Shown here: piece by piece, positions 23,426 to 30,789 of the stretch
Layout: every line of letters begins with the position of its first letter
Position numbering within the stretch: the stretch's first letter is position 1
Assembly: GCA_018817315.1 (NCBI GenBank)
Contig: JAHITV010000010.1
Span: forward strand, 1 to 39,305
Source of the DNA: Patescibacteria group bacterium
GTDB lineage: Bacteria > Patescibacteriota > Patescibacteriia > UBA1558 > UBA10009
Direction: 5' to 3'
DNA length: 39,305 bases
Made by a program: the position numbers and the translations under genes
The notes under the pieces: model-generated
Databases searched by the model: none
The model's input: only the letters and a program-made list of their open reading frames with translations
Told to the model about the DNA's origin: nothing

Positions 23426-25192
23426 ATGTATAAGAGATCAGCGTCTCGTCAAAATTTTAATATAAAGGCTGATCGTTTGACTATTTTAAGTGCAGCCTTT
23501 TTTTTATTGACTGCTTTGATTGTTGTCAAATTACTTAAATTACAGGTTATTGACCACTCTCTTTATTTAGATATTGCTCAACAACAGCATTTTGCCACCG
23601 ATGAATTAATGCCGGAACGGGGTGGAATATTTATTCATGATTATCAGTCTGGCCAAGAGAAACTATATCCTGTGGCTTTGAATCGCAAAAATTATCTGGT
23701 TTATGCTGTGCCTAATGAGGTTGATGATGCGGCAAATTATGCCAAAATACTTGCTCCAGTTTTAGAAATGGAAGGAGAGGTTTTATTTGATCGTCTTTTT
23801 AAAGAGAATGATATTTATGAACCTTTAAAACATCATCTTGATGAAGAAAAAAGGCAGGAAATTGAGGACCTGAATCTTGATGGTATCCGTTTTGAAGAGG
23901 AAGTTGTTCGTTATTATCCTGAAGAAAATATTGGCAGTCATGTTTTAGGTTTTGTTGGTTATGATGGTGATAGATTAATTGGTCGTTACGGTGTTGAGGG
24001 TTATTGGGAGGAAGAGCTGGCCGGGCAAAAAGGTTCTTTTCTTTTTGAACGTGATGCTTCAGGGAGGCTTATTCCCATTGCTCAAAGGATTAAAGCGGAA
24101 GAAAAAAATGGTACAGATATTATTTTAACTTTGGATCGTTCAATTCAATTCACGGCCTGTTCTGCTTTGCAGACAACTGTTTTAAGGCACGGCGCCGACA
24201 ACGGCTCAGTGATTATTATTAATCCTGCAACCGGTGCGATTTTGGCCATGTGCAATTATCCTGATTTTGATCCCAATAAATACAACGAAGTAGAAGATAT
24301 TTCCGTTTATAATAATCTGGCTATTTTTGAAGCATATGAACCAGGTTCTATTATGAAGGGCATTACTATGGCTATGGCTTTGGATACGGGTAAGGTTACG
24401 CCAGCCACCACTTACGAGGATACTGGCAGTGTGGAAATCAGCGGTTACACCATTAGAAATTCTGATGAACAAGCTCATGGCATAAAAACCATGACCGAAG
24501 TTTTGGAAGAATCTTTAAATACTGGCGCGATTTTTGTCGCGCGAACCGTCGGTCAAGAATTATTTCAGCAGTATTATAAAAATTTCGGTTTTGGGCAGTT
24601 AACCAATATTCAAACAGAAACAGAAAACCCAGGAGATATAAAATCTTTAGGTTATCCTAATGAGATTTTTATGGCCACTGCCTCCTTTGGGCAGGGCATT
24701 ACCGTAACTCCTTTACAGATTACCGCCGCTTTTAGTGCCATTGCTAATAAAGGAAAGTTAATGAAGCCGTATATTGTTGATGAAATACGTTATCCAGACG
24801 GAAAAGTTGAAAAAATCAAACCACAGTTTATCAGACAAGTAGTAACCCAGCAAACAGCCATTACTTTGTCTGCCATGTTGGCATCAGTTGTTAAATATGG
24901 CCATGCTCAACAAGCAGGAGTTCCAGGTTATTACATTGCCGGCAAAACCGGTACTGCTCAAGTGGCTGATCCTTATACTGGCGGGTATTCTGCTGATAAA
25001 ACTATTCATTCCTTTGTGGGTTTTGCGCCAGTTGACAATCCTCGTTATGTGATGTTAATTAAACTTGATCATCCTAGAGGAGTACGTTTTGCTGCCTCAT
25101 CTGTTGCTCCTTTATTTGGTGAACTTTCTCAATTTTTATTAAACTATTTTCATGTACCGCCTTCATATAAAATAAATGATTCTGATAAATGA
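23426..25192 (+). CDS. ftsI: Class B penicillin-binding protein (septal transpeptidase FtsI/PBP3-like)
   Basis: Cross-links peptidoglycan at the septum. After a cytoplasmic start there is one membrane anchor (about residues 20-40). The pedimer domain follows, then the transpeptidase domain with the SxxK nucleophile in YEPGSIMKG (about residue 308), the SxN motif in ESLNTG (about 361) and KTG in AGKTGTAQ (about 506). The 588-aa length is normal and there is no PASTA domain. The TGA stop overlaps the murF ATG (ATGA), so the two are translationally coupled. Confidence 0.95.
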   Translation: MYKRSASRQNFNIKADRLTILSAAFFLLTALIVVKLLKLQVIDHSLYLDIAQQQHFATDELMPERGGIFIHDYQSGQEKLYPVALNRKNYLVYAVPNEVDDAANYAKILAPVLEMEGEVLFDRLFKENDIYEPLKHHLDEEKRQEIEDLNLDGIRFEEEVVRYYPEENIGSHVLGFVGYDGDRLIGRYGVEGYWEEELAGQKGSFLFERDASGRLIPIAQRIKAEEKNGTDIILTLDRSIQFTACSALQTTVLRHGADNGSVIIINPATGAILAMCNYPDFDPNKYNEVEDISVYNNLAIFEAYEPGSIMKGITMAMALDTGKVTPATTYEDTGSVEISGYTIRNSDEQAHGIKTMTEVLEESLNTGAIFVARTVGQELFQQYYKNFGFGQLTNIQTETENPGDIKSLGYPNEIFMATASFGQGITVTPLQITAAFSAIANKGKLMKPYIVDEIRYPDGKVEKIKPQFIRQVVTQQTAITLSAMLASVVKYGHAQQAGVPGYYIAGKTGTAQVADPYTGGYSADKTIHSFVGFAPVDNPRYVMLIKLDHPRGVRFAASSVAPLFGELSQFLLNYFHVPPSYKINDSDK

Positions 25193-26472
25193 AAAGTATC
25201 CTCTTTAAAATTTTAAAAATACTGGCAGGCAAGGTGATAAAAAAATACCGGCCGTTAATTATCGGTATTACCGGCAGTGTGGGCAAAACCAGTACCAAGG
25301 AAGCTATCTTTGTTGTCCTTAAAAAAAGATTTAAGGTGCGAAAAAATTTAAAAAACTATAATAATGAAATTGGCGTGCCTTTAACAATCTTAGGATGTGA
25401 AAGCGGCGGACGTTCTTTGCTGGGATGGTTTAAAATTTTTTCTCAGGGAATATCTTTGATTTTTAAAAAGGATCCCGACTATCCGGAAATGCTGGTGTTG
25501 GAAATGGGCGCTGATAAACAGGGTGACATTGAATATTTGATAAAATTTATTCCTTGCGATATCGGAGTAGTCACAGCCATAAGTGAAGTTCATCTGGAAT
25601 CTTTTATTTCTTTAGAAAATATTATTAAAGAAAAACAGAAAATCATTATTCACCTTAAAGAAAGTCACTTAGCTATTTTAAATGCTGATGATCATAATGT
25701 TTTGGGTATGCGTACATTAACCAAAGCTAAAATAGTTACTTTTGGTTTTGCCGAAAATTCAGATTTTAAAGCTGAAGATATAAAGATCAGTTATCGGGAT
25801 GATAATGTTGGCACAAGTTTTAAATTATATACTCAAGGAAAAGTCTTACCGGTATTTTTAAATAGTGCTTTGGGTTCAATGCAAGTTAAAGCGGTTTTAG
25901 CAGCGATAGCTGTAGCCAGTCATTTAAAAATTAATCTTTTGGATATTATTGAAGATTTAAAATATTATAAAGCTCCTCCAGGCAGAACTAATTTACTTAA
26001 AGGAGTAAAGAACACTTTAATAATTGACGATACTTATAATGCTTCGCCTTTGGCTTGTAAAAAAGCTTTGGATATTTTAGATGAAGTCATAGCTGCTCCA
26101 GCTGCTCAAAAGATTGCTGTTTTTGGCGAAATGCTGGAGCTTGGCAGTTTTACTGAACAGGGCCATCAGCAAGTTGGTAAAAAAGCTGCGCAGATAAATG
26201 TGGATATACTTGTGGCGGTAGGAGAAAGAGCCAGAGACATTTTAAGAGGAGCTATAGGTATTGGTTATCCTACAGAAAAAACTTTTTATTTTGACAATAA
26301 TCATTCAGCTGGAATTTTTATTCAGGATAGATTAAGAGAAGGGGATTTAATCTTGATTAAAGGTTCACAGGGTGCTAGGATGGAGCAGATTGTCAAGGAA
26401 TTAATGGCTGATCCATTAAGAGCAGATAAATTGTTGGTTAGACAAGGACCGGAATGGAGTAATAATTATTGA
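25189..26472 (+). CDS. murF: UDP-N-acetylmuramoyl-tripeptide--D-alanyl-D-alanine ligase
   Basis: Adds D-Ala-D-Ala to the muramyl tripeptide with ATP. The Mur-ligase landmarks are the P-loop IGITGSVGKTSTKE (about residues 26-37), NYNNEIGVPLT, LVLEMGADKQGDIEYL, the carbamylated-lysine region near IIKEKQKII, NADDHNV, and DDTYNASPLACKKAL in the C-domain. The match to MurF is better than to MurE because of the NNEIGVP and DTYNASP words. At 427 aa the N-terminal domain is short. No murE or mraY follows: the cluster stops here. Confidence 0.93.
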   Translation: MKSILFKILKILAGKVIKKYRPLIIGITGSVGKTSTKEAIFVVLKKRFKVRKNLKNYNNEIGVPLTILGCESGGRSLLGWFKIFSQGISLIFKKDPDYPEMLVLEMGADKQGDIEYLIKFIPCDIGVVTAISEVHLESFISLENIIKEKQKIIIHLKESHLAILNADDHNVLGMRTLTKAKIVTFGFAENSDFKAEDIKISYRDDNVGTSFKLYTQGKVLPVFLNSALGSMQVKAVLAAIAVASHLKINLLDIIEDLKYYKAPPGRTNLLKGVKNTLIIDDTYNASPLACKKALDILDEVIAAPAAQKIAVFGEMLELGSFTEQGHQQVGKKAAQINVDILVAVGERARDILRGAIGIGYPTEKTFYFDNNHSAGIFIQDRLREGDLILIKGSQGARMEQIVKELMADPLRADKLLVRQGPEWSNNY

Positions 26473-26612
26473 TTATTGGTTATAGTTTATTGATTATTGA
26501 TTTTTATTTTTAATAGCCAAAGGGGACTAGGCTTTTATTGAATTAAAGTATTGGAAATCAGCTGCTGGAAGAAGAAAATTAAAAAAGTATTTTAAAAGAT
26601 TACAGTAATTTC

Positions 26613-26687
26613 GGTCCCTTCGTCTAGTGGTTAGGACGCCAGGTTCTCATCCTGGTAACAGGGGTTCAATTCCCCTAGGGACTACCA
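26613..26687 (+). tRNA. tRNA-Glu (CTC)
   Basis: A complete cloverleaf: acceptor GGTCCCT with AGGGACT (G-U at the first pair), D-arm GTC-TAGTGGTTAG-GAC, anticodon stem CCAGG/CCTGG with loop TTCTCAT (anticodon CTC, U33 present), and T-arm AGGGG-TTCAATT-CCCCT. The 3' CCA is encoded. It lies between murF and an accessory block. The 140 bp before it hold no gene that I can see. Confidence 0.95.
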
Positions 26688-26756
26688 ATTCAACAACTGT
26701 TGCAATTAGCTGTTATTTCTTATAAAATGTAGAAAACTATTAAGTAAATTAAATTT

Positions 26757-27107
26757 ATGCAATTAGAAAAAGAAAAAATTTTAGAAGTTTCCAATCAAGA
26801 TTTATGGGAGGGATTACCTGAACAAATACAAGGGTTAGCAAAAGGTTACCGTAGTTTCAATGGAGAAGAGATTTATTCTACTAAAGCTGAAGCAGAAAAA
26901 AATCTTGATAAGGAGAAGGATTTTGAGGTGGTAATGAAAAGTGTAATCATAACTTTTGAAGATGAGAAAAAATTAATATTAGACCTTGGTGTTGGTGATA
27001 ATTTAGAAGACAAAGAGATACGATCAATTATAGAAAAAGAGGAAAATATTGTAGACGCTGAAGTAGGATGGACAATAATCTCTGATGAATTCAGGGGCAT
27101 TACATAA
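26757..27107 (+). CDS. Hypothetical acidic protein, 116 aa
   Basis: Not recognised. It is soluble and highly charged (many Glu and Lys), with no membrane segment or cysteine. The middle holds a strand pair (VVMKSVIITFEDEKKLILDLG) and a helix (DKEIRSIIEKEENI). Base composition fits the neighbours. It sits between tRNA-Glu and the broken tRNA-like gene, with no SD sequence, in what appears to be an accessory spot next to tRNA genes. Confidence 0.55.
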   Translation: MQLEKEKILEVSNQDLWEGLPEQIQGLAKGYRSFNGEEIYSTKAEAEKNLDKEKDFEVVMKSVIITFEDEKKLILDLGVGDNLEDKEIRSIIEKEENIVDAEVGWTIISDEFRGIT

Positions 27108-27140
27108 TTCGGGGATTAGCACAATCTGTTATGTTTAGTT

Positions 27141-27255
27141 CGGGAACTGGCCTAATGGCTAACCTGCCCGACTCGCCTACGGCGGAGCCGTGGCAGGCGG
27201 GGGCGCACGCTTCGGGTGCGTGAAAATCCGGGTTCGAGTCCCGGGTTCCCGACCA
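27141..27255 (+). tRNA. tRNA-like gene interrupted by a palindrome; isotype cannot be assigned (possible pseudo-tRNA)
   Basis: The acceptor stem CGGGAAC (27141-27147) pairs perfectly with GTTCCCG (27245-27251). The T-arm CCGGG-TTCGAGT-CCCGG is perfect, and the discriminator A plus encoded CCA follow. The 5' D-arm half GCCTAATGGCTA is present with the conserved GG. A GC-rich palindrome follows (27163-27197) where the D-stem 3' strand and anticodon arm should be. The next hairpin, CGCAC-GCTTCGG-GTGCG (27204-27220), looks like a class II variable arm: it has C rather than U at position 33 if read as an anticodon loop. AGGC at 27195-27198 could still close the D-stem. The total is 115 nt. Confidence 0.6.
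27163..27200. repeat. GC-rich palindromic element inside the tRNA-like gene
   Basis: Outer arms CCTGCC (27163-27168) and GGCAGG (27192-27197) enclose CTCGCC-TAC-GGCGGAG, a second stem with one bulged base. It is strikingly GC-rich against the AT-rich background and shares the CCGCC/GGCGG theme of the other mini-palindromes. Confidence 0.75.
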
Positions 27256-27256
27256 C

Positions 27257-27320
27257 CTTTCGGTAAGCTCAAGGTGAGTCTTGAGCGCAACCGAAAGTGT
27301 CCCGAGTCTACCGAGGGACA
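27257..27320. repeat. Two nested hairpins after the tRNA-like gene
   Basis: First hairpin: CTTTCGGT/ACCGAAAG outer arms with inner GCTCAAG/CTTGAGC. Second hairpin: TGTCCC/GGGACA around GAGTCTACCGA. Both resemble degenerate forms of the CCCTGAG...GTCGAAGGG repeat at 15650. Confidence 0.65.
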
Positions 27321-27342
27321 AATAAATCAATTATATAAAAAT

Positions 27343-27378
27343 AAAAAAAGCCCTAGCAAACTGACGCTAGGGTTTTTT
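27343..27378. terminator. Bidirectional Rho-independent terminator
   Basis: CCCTAGC (27351-27357) pairs with GCTAGGG (27366-27372). T6 follows on the plus strand, and A7 precedes it, giving a T-run on the minus strand. It can end the tRNA-like transcript and the minus-strand gene at 27402. Confidence 0.85.
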
Positions 27379-27401
27379 GTTGTCTTTGGTAGATTGTCAT
27401 G

Positions 27402-27827
27402 TTACCGCAGGAGTATGATTTTTCTGGCCATAGAGATTGGGGGACCAGAATCTAAATTACATCGGAGTTGTACAAAGTATAAGCCTGAAGGGGGTTCATT
27501 GGTACCATCCCAATTAGTGACATTCCAGGTAGTGGAATAAAAGCCGGGTGGTAGTGCCCTATTTTCTTCCAGAGATGTTACTTCATTGCCAAGGATGTCA
27601 AATATTTTTACAGAAACACGTGCGTTTTCTCCTACATCAAACAGGATTTCAGTGGTTGAGTTAAAGGGATTAGGATACGCTGGATGAAGTGCAAATTTAA
27701 CTGTTGCCTGCAGTGGCGATGATGATACCTTGGAACTGTCAGCTACAGCACTGTTGTTTGACAGCAAGATCACGATGACAATCACCAAAAGTTGTTTGGT
27801 ACAAAAGACTTTTTTCAATGACATCAT
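27402..27827 (-). CDS. Exported protein consisting of a FlgD/T9SS-type C-terminal sorting domain
   Basis: A signal peptide (basic start, hydrophobic LLVIVIVILLSNNSAVADS) leads into a short linker and one beta-sandwich domain with AYPNPFNSTTEILFDV, VSVKIFDILGNEVTSL, PPGFYSTTWNVTNWDGTN and PPSGLYFVQL. This is the pattern of the FlgD Ig-like/type A sorting domain of the type IX secretion system, normal at the C-terminus of large secreted proteins of Bacteroidota and relatives. Here it makes up the whole 141-aa mature protein. The start has a perfect AGGAGGG six bases upstream, unlike the core genes. Composition and family point to horizontal transfer. Confidence 0.78.
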   Translation of the reverse strand: MMSLKKVFCTKQLLVIVIVILLSNNSAVADSSKVSSSPLQATVKFALHPAYPNPFNSTTEILFDVGENARVSVKIFDILGNEVTSLEENRALPPGFYSTTWNVTNWDGTNEPPSGLYFVQLRCNLDSGPPISMARKIILLR

Positions 27828-27925
27828 ATACTACCCTCCTCGTAGGTTTGATGATGAATTTTTTAAGAACGCATATTCCCTCCTCTACTTAAATTTTATA
27901 ATGCGATTTAGGATATGTCAAAAAT

Positions 27926-28309
27926 TTAAGTGGCCTTTTTCAAAATATCTGGTATCATCTCATCTGTTATTTTCCTAACAGATATTGTTTTCTTGCCTTC
28001 CATGACTGCTTTGCAAAAACGATGAACTCCATCAAGAATTTTCCAGGAACCTCTAAAGAAATAAATTCCTATTGGATATTCCAACTGGGCGTTTTTGATC
28101 TTTTTATAATGACTGGGTTCTTTCTCTGGAAAGTTAATCAGCTCTCTTAGAGTAAGGTTCCAGTCATCTGTACCTTCTTTCTCTAAATAGGCGATGTCCA
28201 GATTAAATTCAAGTTCTGTAATTGGCATCTCTTCGGATGGGATATCTAATTTCCAGATTTTTGGATATTCATAAACAAAACCGAAATCTATTTCTTTGGG
28301 TTTAGACAT
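27926..28309 (-). CDS. ParB/sulfiredoxin-fold hypothetical protein
   Basis: A 127-aa soluble protein. The C-terminal third carries GSWKILDGVHRFCKAVMEGKK then ISVRKI, which matches the ParB/Srx pattern of a strand, DGxHR and a helix, followed by a strand. That motif binds nucleotide or phosphate in ParB-like CTPases and sulfiredoxin. The N-terminal half (EYPKIWKLDIP) gives no family. It is the second of four minus-strand genes between 27402 and 29591; its role is unknown. Confidence 0.65.
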   Translation of the reverse strand: MSKPKEIDFGFVYEYPKIWKLDIPSEEMPITELEFNLDIAYLEKEGTDDWNLTLRELINFPEKEPSHYKKIKNAQLEYPIGIYFFRGSWKILDGVHRFCKAVMEGKKTISVRKITDEMIPDILKKAT

Positions 28310-28393
28310 AATTGCTGCTTAAATTATTTAACTTGATAATATCTATATTTTATTTAATAATTTATATATAAATGATCTATAAGACCTTTATTT

Positions 28394-29023
28394 TTATGGG
28401 TTAATATCTTTGTATTTTTTTACCAGATTGATTCCTTTTAATATGTATTCATCAAAATTTTTTCTTTTTAGGAATATAGTTTTCAGCTTTTTTTGAAGGT
28501 CAATAATTTGTGGGTAATTATGATTAGTATAATATCCAGAATAGTCCCAAGGCCAAAATTTTTTCGCGGTTTTTGTTAGTGAGGTTAGTGCGAATGTTGC
28601 AATTTCTGCCAAAGCCCACACTTGGACATCTGTTAAATTGTGGTCGGAATAGTGCCGTTGATAAATTTCAAAATAGTGTGAAAGTATTAGTTCGTGGGCA
28701 GTGATACGTCTTTGGCTATATGGATTTTCTTTCCACCCCCGAATAATCCTTGGTTCATAGCCCCAATTGGATATGCCTTGATTAGCAATAGAGATTATGC
28801 AATAGTAAGTTGGATAGAACCATCTATAACCAGTTTCTTTTTCTATATAGCAAGAAAATTTTTGGCCGATTTCATTCCACGCTTTTTGGTATTCTACTTG
28901 AGTATATTTTAGATACTTTAAACTATGTTTATAAATATCGTCAAAATTCTTATAAACTACGGGAGAACTCATGTTCACAAATTGTTTATCGTATTTTTTA
29001 TCGATTATGTATTTTAGTTTCAT
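28394..29023 (-). CDS. Hypothetical protein with HE...H metal-site-like motif
   Basis: A 209-aa soluble protein rich in Tyr and Trp. Near residue 109 it has ITAHELILSHYFEIYQRHY, and about 20 residues on QVWALAEIATFAL. A His-Glu helix followed by a second Glu helix resembles gluzincin-type metallopeptidases, but the spacing (H-E-x4-H) is not the standard HExxH, so catalysis is uncertain. It lacks a signal peptide. It lies in the minus-strand accessory block, with 84 AT-rich bases to the next gene. Confidence 0.5.
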   Translation of the reverse strand: MKLKYIIDKKYDKQFVNMSSPVVYKNFDDIYKHSLKYLKYTQVEYQKAWNEIGQKFSCYIEKETGYRWFYPTYYCIISIANQGISNWGYEPRIIRGWKENPYSQRRITAHELILSHYFEIYQRHYSDHNLTDVQVWALAEIATFALTSLTKTAKKFWPWDYSGYYTNHNYPQIIDLQKKLKTIFLKRKNFDEYILKGINLVKKYKDINP

Positions 29024-29126
29024 GAATAAAAGTAATCCTAAATAATAATTTTTTAATAAAGATAAAAATTTTATTTATTCAGCATAGCCAGATACGCGGT
29101 GTTAGGCGATGTAATATAAATATTTT

Positions 29127-29591
29127 TTATCTAAGCTCATCAAGATACCTAGAAAATTCATCCCAAATAATATCTAAAAATTTTTCATCAAATTTTTGGA
29201 AGTTTTCTTTATCAATTATTTCAAATCGTAATGTATAATCTTTTGGTCCTCCGTCGCGATCAATTTTTTCCAAAACTATATTAACGGTTTCATTACCGAT
29301 TCTTTGATTAATTTTAGTGGTTAATTCTGTAATTTTTTCTTTGAATAGTTCTTGAAAATTTTCATCTTGTTCACTTTGTATGCCATCTTCAACATAGCTT
29401 AAATAAGGTTCTTTTAATGTTTTTGCATGCCCATAACAGCTTTCCCGAGGAGTAATCGGCAGTGAAAAAAATTTTTCAAGAATTGGGATTATATCTTTAT
29501 CAATTTCTTCTGACTTTAAAGATTGCCGTAACATTTCTAAGTTATCTCTATCTTTAGTAAAAGATTCTTTTGGTTTAATTTTTTCCTTCAT
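29127..29591 (-). CDS. Hypothetical protein, 154 aa
   Basis: Soluble, charged, family not recognised. A conserved-looking core reads LPITPRESCYGHAKTLKEPYLSYVED, with Cys-Tyr-Gly-His that could bind a ligand; strands (VNIVLEKIDRDGG, YTLRFEII) and a C-terminal helix follow. TTAGGCGA (29103-29110, plus strand) and TCGCCTAA (29611-29618) lie as an inverted pair just outside the gene, recalling integron cassette boundaries, but there is no integrase in the window. Confidence 0.5.
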   Translation of the reverse strand: MKEKIKPKESFTKDRDNLEMLRQSLKSEEIDKDIIPILEKFFSLPITPRESCYGHAKTLKEPYLSYVEDGIQSEQDENFQELFKEKITELTTKINQRIGNETVNIVLEKIDRDGGPKDYTLRFEIIDKENFQKFDEKFLDIIWDEFSRYLDELR

Positions 29592-29703
29592 AAAGAATAT
29601 TTAAATTATTTCGCCTAATAGTGTGTTTATGCATCTATTGACAGTTTAGCTAAGGTAAGGCAAATTGTAAATAACTAATTATCAATCTAAATTAAAAAAA
29701 TTT

Positions 29704-29973
29704 ATGGAAAGCACAAAAAAATTTACTAATGCCGAAGCTAAACAAATTGGCGAAGAGCTGGGCATTGATTGGAGCAAGTTTGATATAGAACAGTTTAGAA
29801 TGGGATTAGATGTAGAATTAGAACATGGCCTTCATGATCCCCAAACAAATGTTACTGATGATGATCCTTTAATAACAGGCAAAATTGCTTTGGCGCATCT
29901 TAATGAATTCCCGGATTATTACACCAGACTTTTAAAGATGGAAAAAGAAGCAGAAAATTTTTTCAAAAATTAG
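29704..29973 (+). CDS. DUF5661-family protein
   Basis: An 89-aa soluble protein with the strongly conserved pattern of this family: FTNAEAKQIGEELGIDWSKF, then FRMGLDVELEHG, NVTDDDPLITGKIALAHLNE and FPDYYTRLLKME. The His/Glu/Asp content (ELEHG, AHLNEFPDYY) suggests a metal or small-ligand site. No function is known. The family occurs widely in CPR and archaeal genomes and in phages. It is followed by a separate promoter and a DUF378 gene. Confidence 0.85.
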   Translation: MESTKKFTNAEAKQIGEELGIDWSKFDIEQFRMGLDVELEHGLHDPQTNVTDDDPLITGKIALAHLNEFPDYYTRLLKMEKEAENFFKN

Positions 29974-29996
29974 TCATATTGTTTCCCATAAAAATG

Positions 29997-30005
29997 TGAT
30001 ATACT
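29997..30005 (+). promoter_or_regulatory. Extended -10 promoter candidate for the DUF378 gene
   Basis: TG-A-TATACT is an extended -10 with one mismatch, of the same design as the one before gpmI. There is no good -35 at normal spacing. The start would be near 30012, about 47 nt before the ATG. Confidence 0.4.
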
Positions 30006-30058
30006 TAATAAGTAAAGGTCGTAGATCTAATTAATCTTAACTTTGGAAGGGTATAAAT

Positions 30059-30265
30059 ATGAAGAAGTTAAGTGGTCTAGACTGGCTAGCATTAATTTTG
30101 ATAATTATTGGAGGTATTAATTGGGGATTAGTTGGATTATTCAACTTTGACCTAATAGCTGCAATTTTTGGAGATATGAGCGCGCTTTCTCGCATTATTT
30201 ACACTTTAGTAGGTCTTAGCGGTGTGTATATATTAGCAGCTTCCAATAAATTGACCAGAAAATAA
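30059..30265 (+). CDS. DUF378-family small membrane protein
   Basis: A 68-aa protein with two membrane segments: LDWLALILIIIGGINWGLVGLF, with the family's GxxNWGLVG motif, and IIYTLVGLSGVYILA. It has a GGAAGGG sequence 8 bases before the ATG, which is stronger than at the core genes. The function of the family is unknown; it is often expressed with stress or surface genes. About 280 bp without a clear gene follow it. Confidence 0.85.
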   Translation: MKKLSGLDWLALILIIIGGINWGLVGLFNFDLIAAIFGDMSALSRIIYTLVGLSGVYILAASNKLTRK

Positions 30266-30362
30266 AAATTTTTATTAAATCTAAAAAGGAGTTGCTCAAT
30301 TTTGAAATATAAACTTAAGAAGTGAGCATATTTTAGTTTAGTTAACGGTTTATACTATGACC

Positions 30363-30487
30363 TCTCGCCTCGCTGCCCGCCTTGCCGCGAGGCAGGAAGC
30401 TTTGGCGAAGCAGGTTAGGTTATAGTTACCTTAAAAATAAAAGTATTTATAAACCATTATCCGACCCTGAGTGTAGTTGAAGGGGGG
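30363..30487. repeat. Cluster of palindromic repeats
   Basis: GCCTCGC (30367-30373) pairs with GCGAGGC (30387-30393) around TGCCCGCCTTGCC. CCCTGAGTGTAGTTGAAGGG lies at about 30466-30485. A 22-codon ORF in the first part is made of the repeat and is not taken as a gene. The 30266-30520 gap holds nothing else that I can support. Confidence 0.65.
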
Positions 30488-30546
30488 GAGGGATTATCAC
30501 GGAAATGTATTATTAATTATAAGGAGGGGAGTTTACTGGCATAACC

Positions 30547-30657
30547 ATGGCTTCTGAACAAATCAAGGAATTATTACTAAAGAAGATGGATGACGTATCT
30601 TCAGATTATACTAAAGAGATTTCAGATTCTTTTCCCAAAAAGGAAGAAGAGGAGTAA
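30547..30657 (+). CDS. Small charged peptide, 36 aa (uncertain)
   Basis: ATG at 30547 to TAA at 30655-30657 encodes a helix-prone peptide that begins MASEQIKELLLKKMDD and ends in an acidic run (KKEEEE). A very strong AAGGAGGGG lies at 30521-30529, but 17 bases before the ATG, which is too far for a normal site; no closer in-frame start is seen. A 42-bp palindrome follows 17 bp after the stop. I recognise no family. Confidence 0.4.
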   Translation: MASEQIKELLLKKMDDVSSDYTKEISDSFPKKEEEE

Positions 30658-30674
30658 TTTTATAAGCTTTAATG

Positions 30675-30716
30675 AATTAAGGGAGGGTGCGAATTAATTC
30701 GCACCCTCCCTTAATT
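30675..30716. repeat. Perfect 42-bp palindrome
   Basis: Each 21-nt arm (30675-30695 and 30696-30716) is the exact reverse complement of the other, with core GGGAGGGTGCG and CGCACCCTCCC and no spacer. The right end continues into a perfect DnaA-box consensus (TGTGGATAA, 30716-30724). No T-run follows on the plus strand. Confidence 0.85.
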
Positions 30717-30721
30717 GTGGA

Positions 30722-30753
30722 TAAAAAAACCGGCCTAGTCAGACTAGGTCGGT
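30722..30753 (-). terminator. Rho-independent terminator of the minus-strand gene 30790-31041
   Basis: Read on the minus strand, an 11-bp stem (30753-30743 with 30739-30729, one G-U-type pair) with a 3-nt loop is followed by T7 (30728-30722). It is placed 37 bp after the gene's stop. Confidence 0.85.
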
Positions 30754-30789
30754 GGAATAAGGATTAGTGATTTTAGTACACACAATACG

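Noticed and set aside
27204-27220. CGCAC-GCTTCGG-GTGCG read as an anticodon arm (TTC)
   Set aside because: Position 33 would be C instead of U, and five extra G would separate it from the D-stem; a variable arm fits better.
27190-27540. Plus-strand ORF of 116 codons across the tRNA-like gene and terminator
   Set aside because: It reads through a tRNA-like gene, repeats and a terminator, and overlaps the antisense sorting-domain gene.
29638-29643. TTGACA before the DUF5661 gene
   Set aside because: The sequence 17 bp downstream (CAAATT) is a poor -10, so I did not list it as a promoter.
30358-30426. 22-codon ORF (ATG...TAG)
   Set aside because: It consists of GC-rich palindromic repeat sequence and has no SD sequence or conserved pattern.
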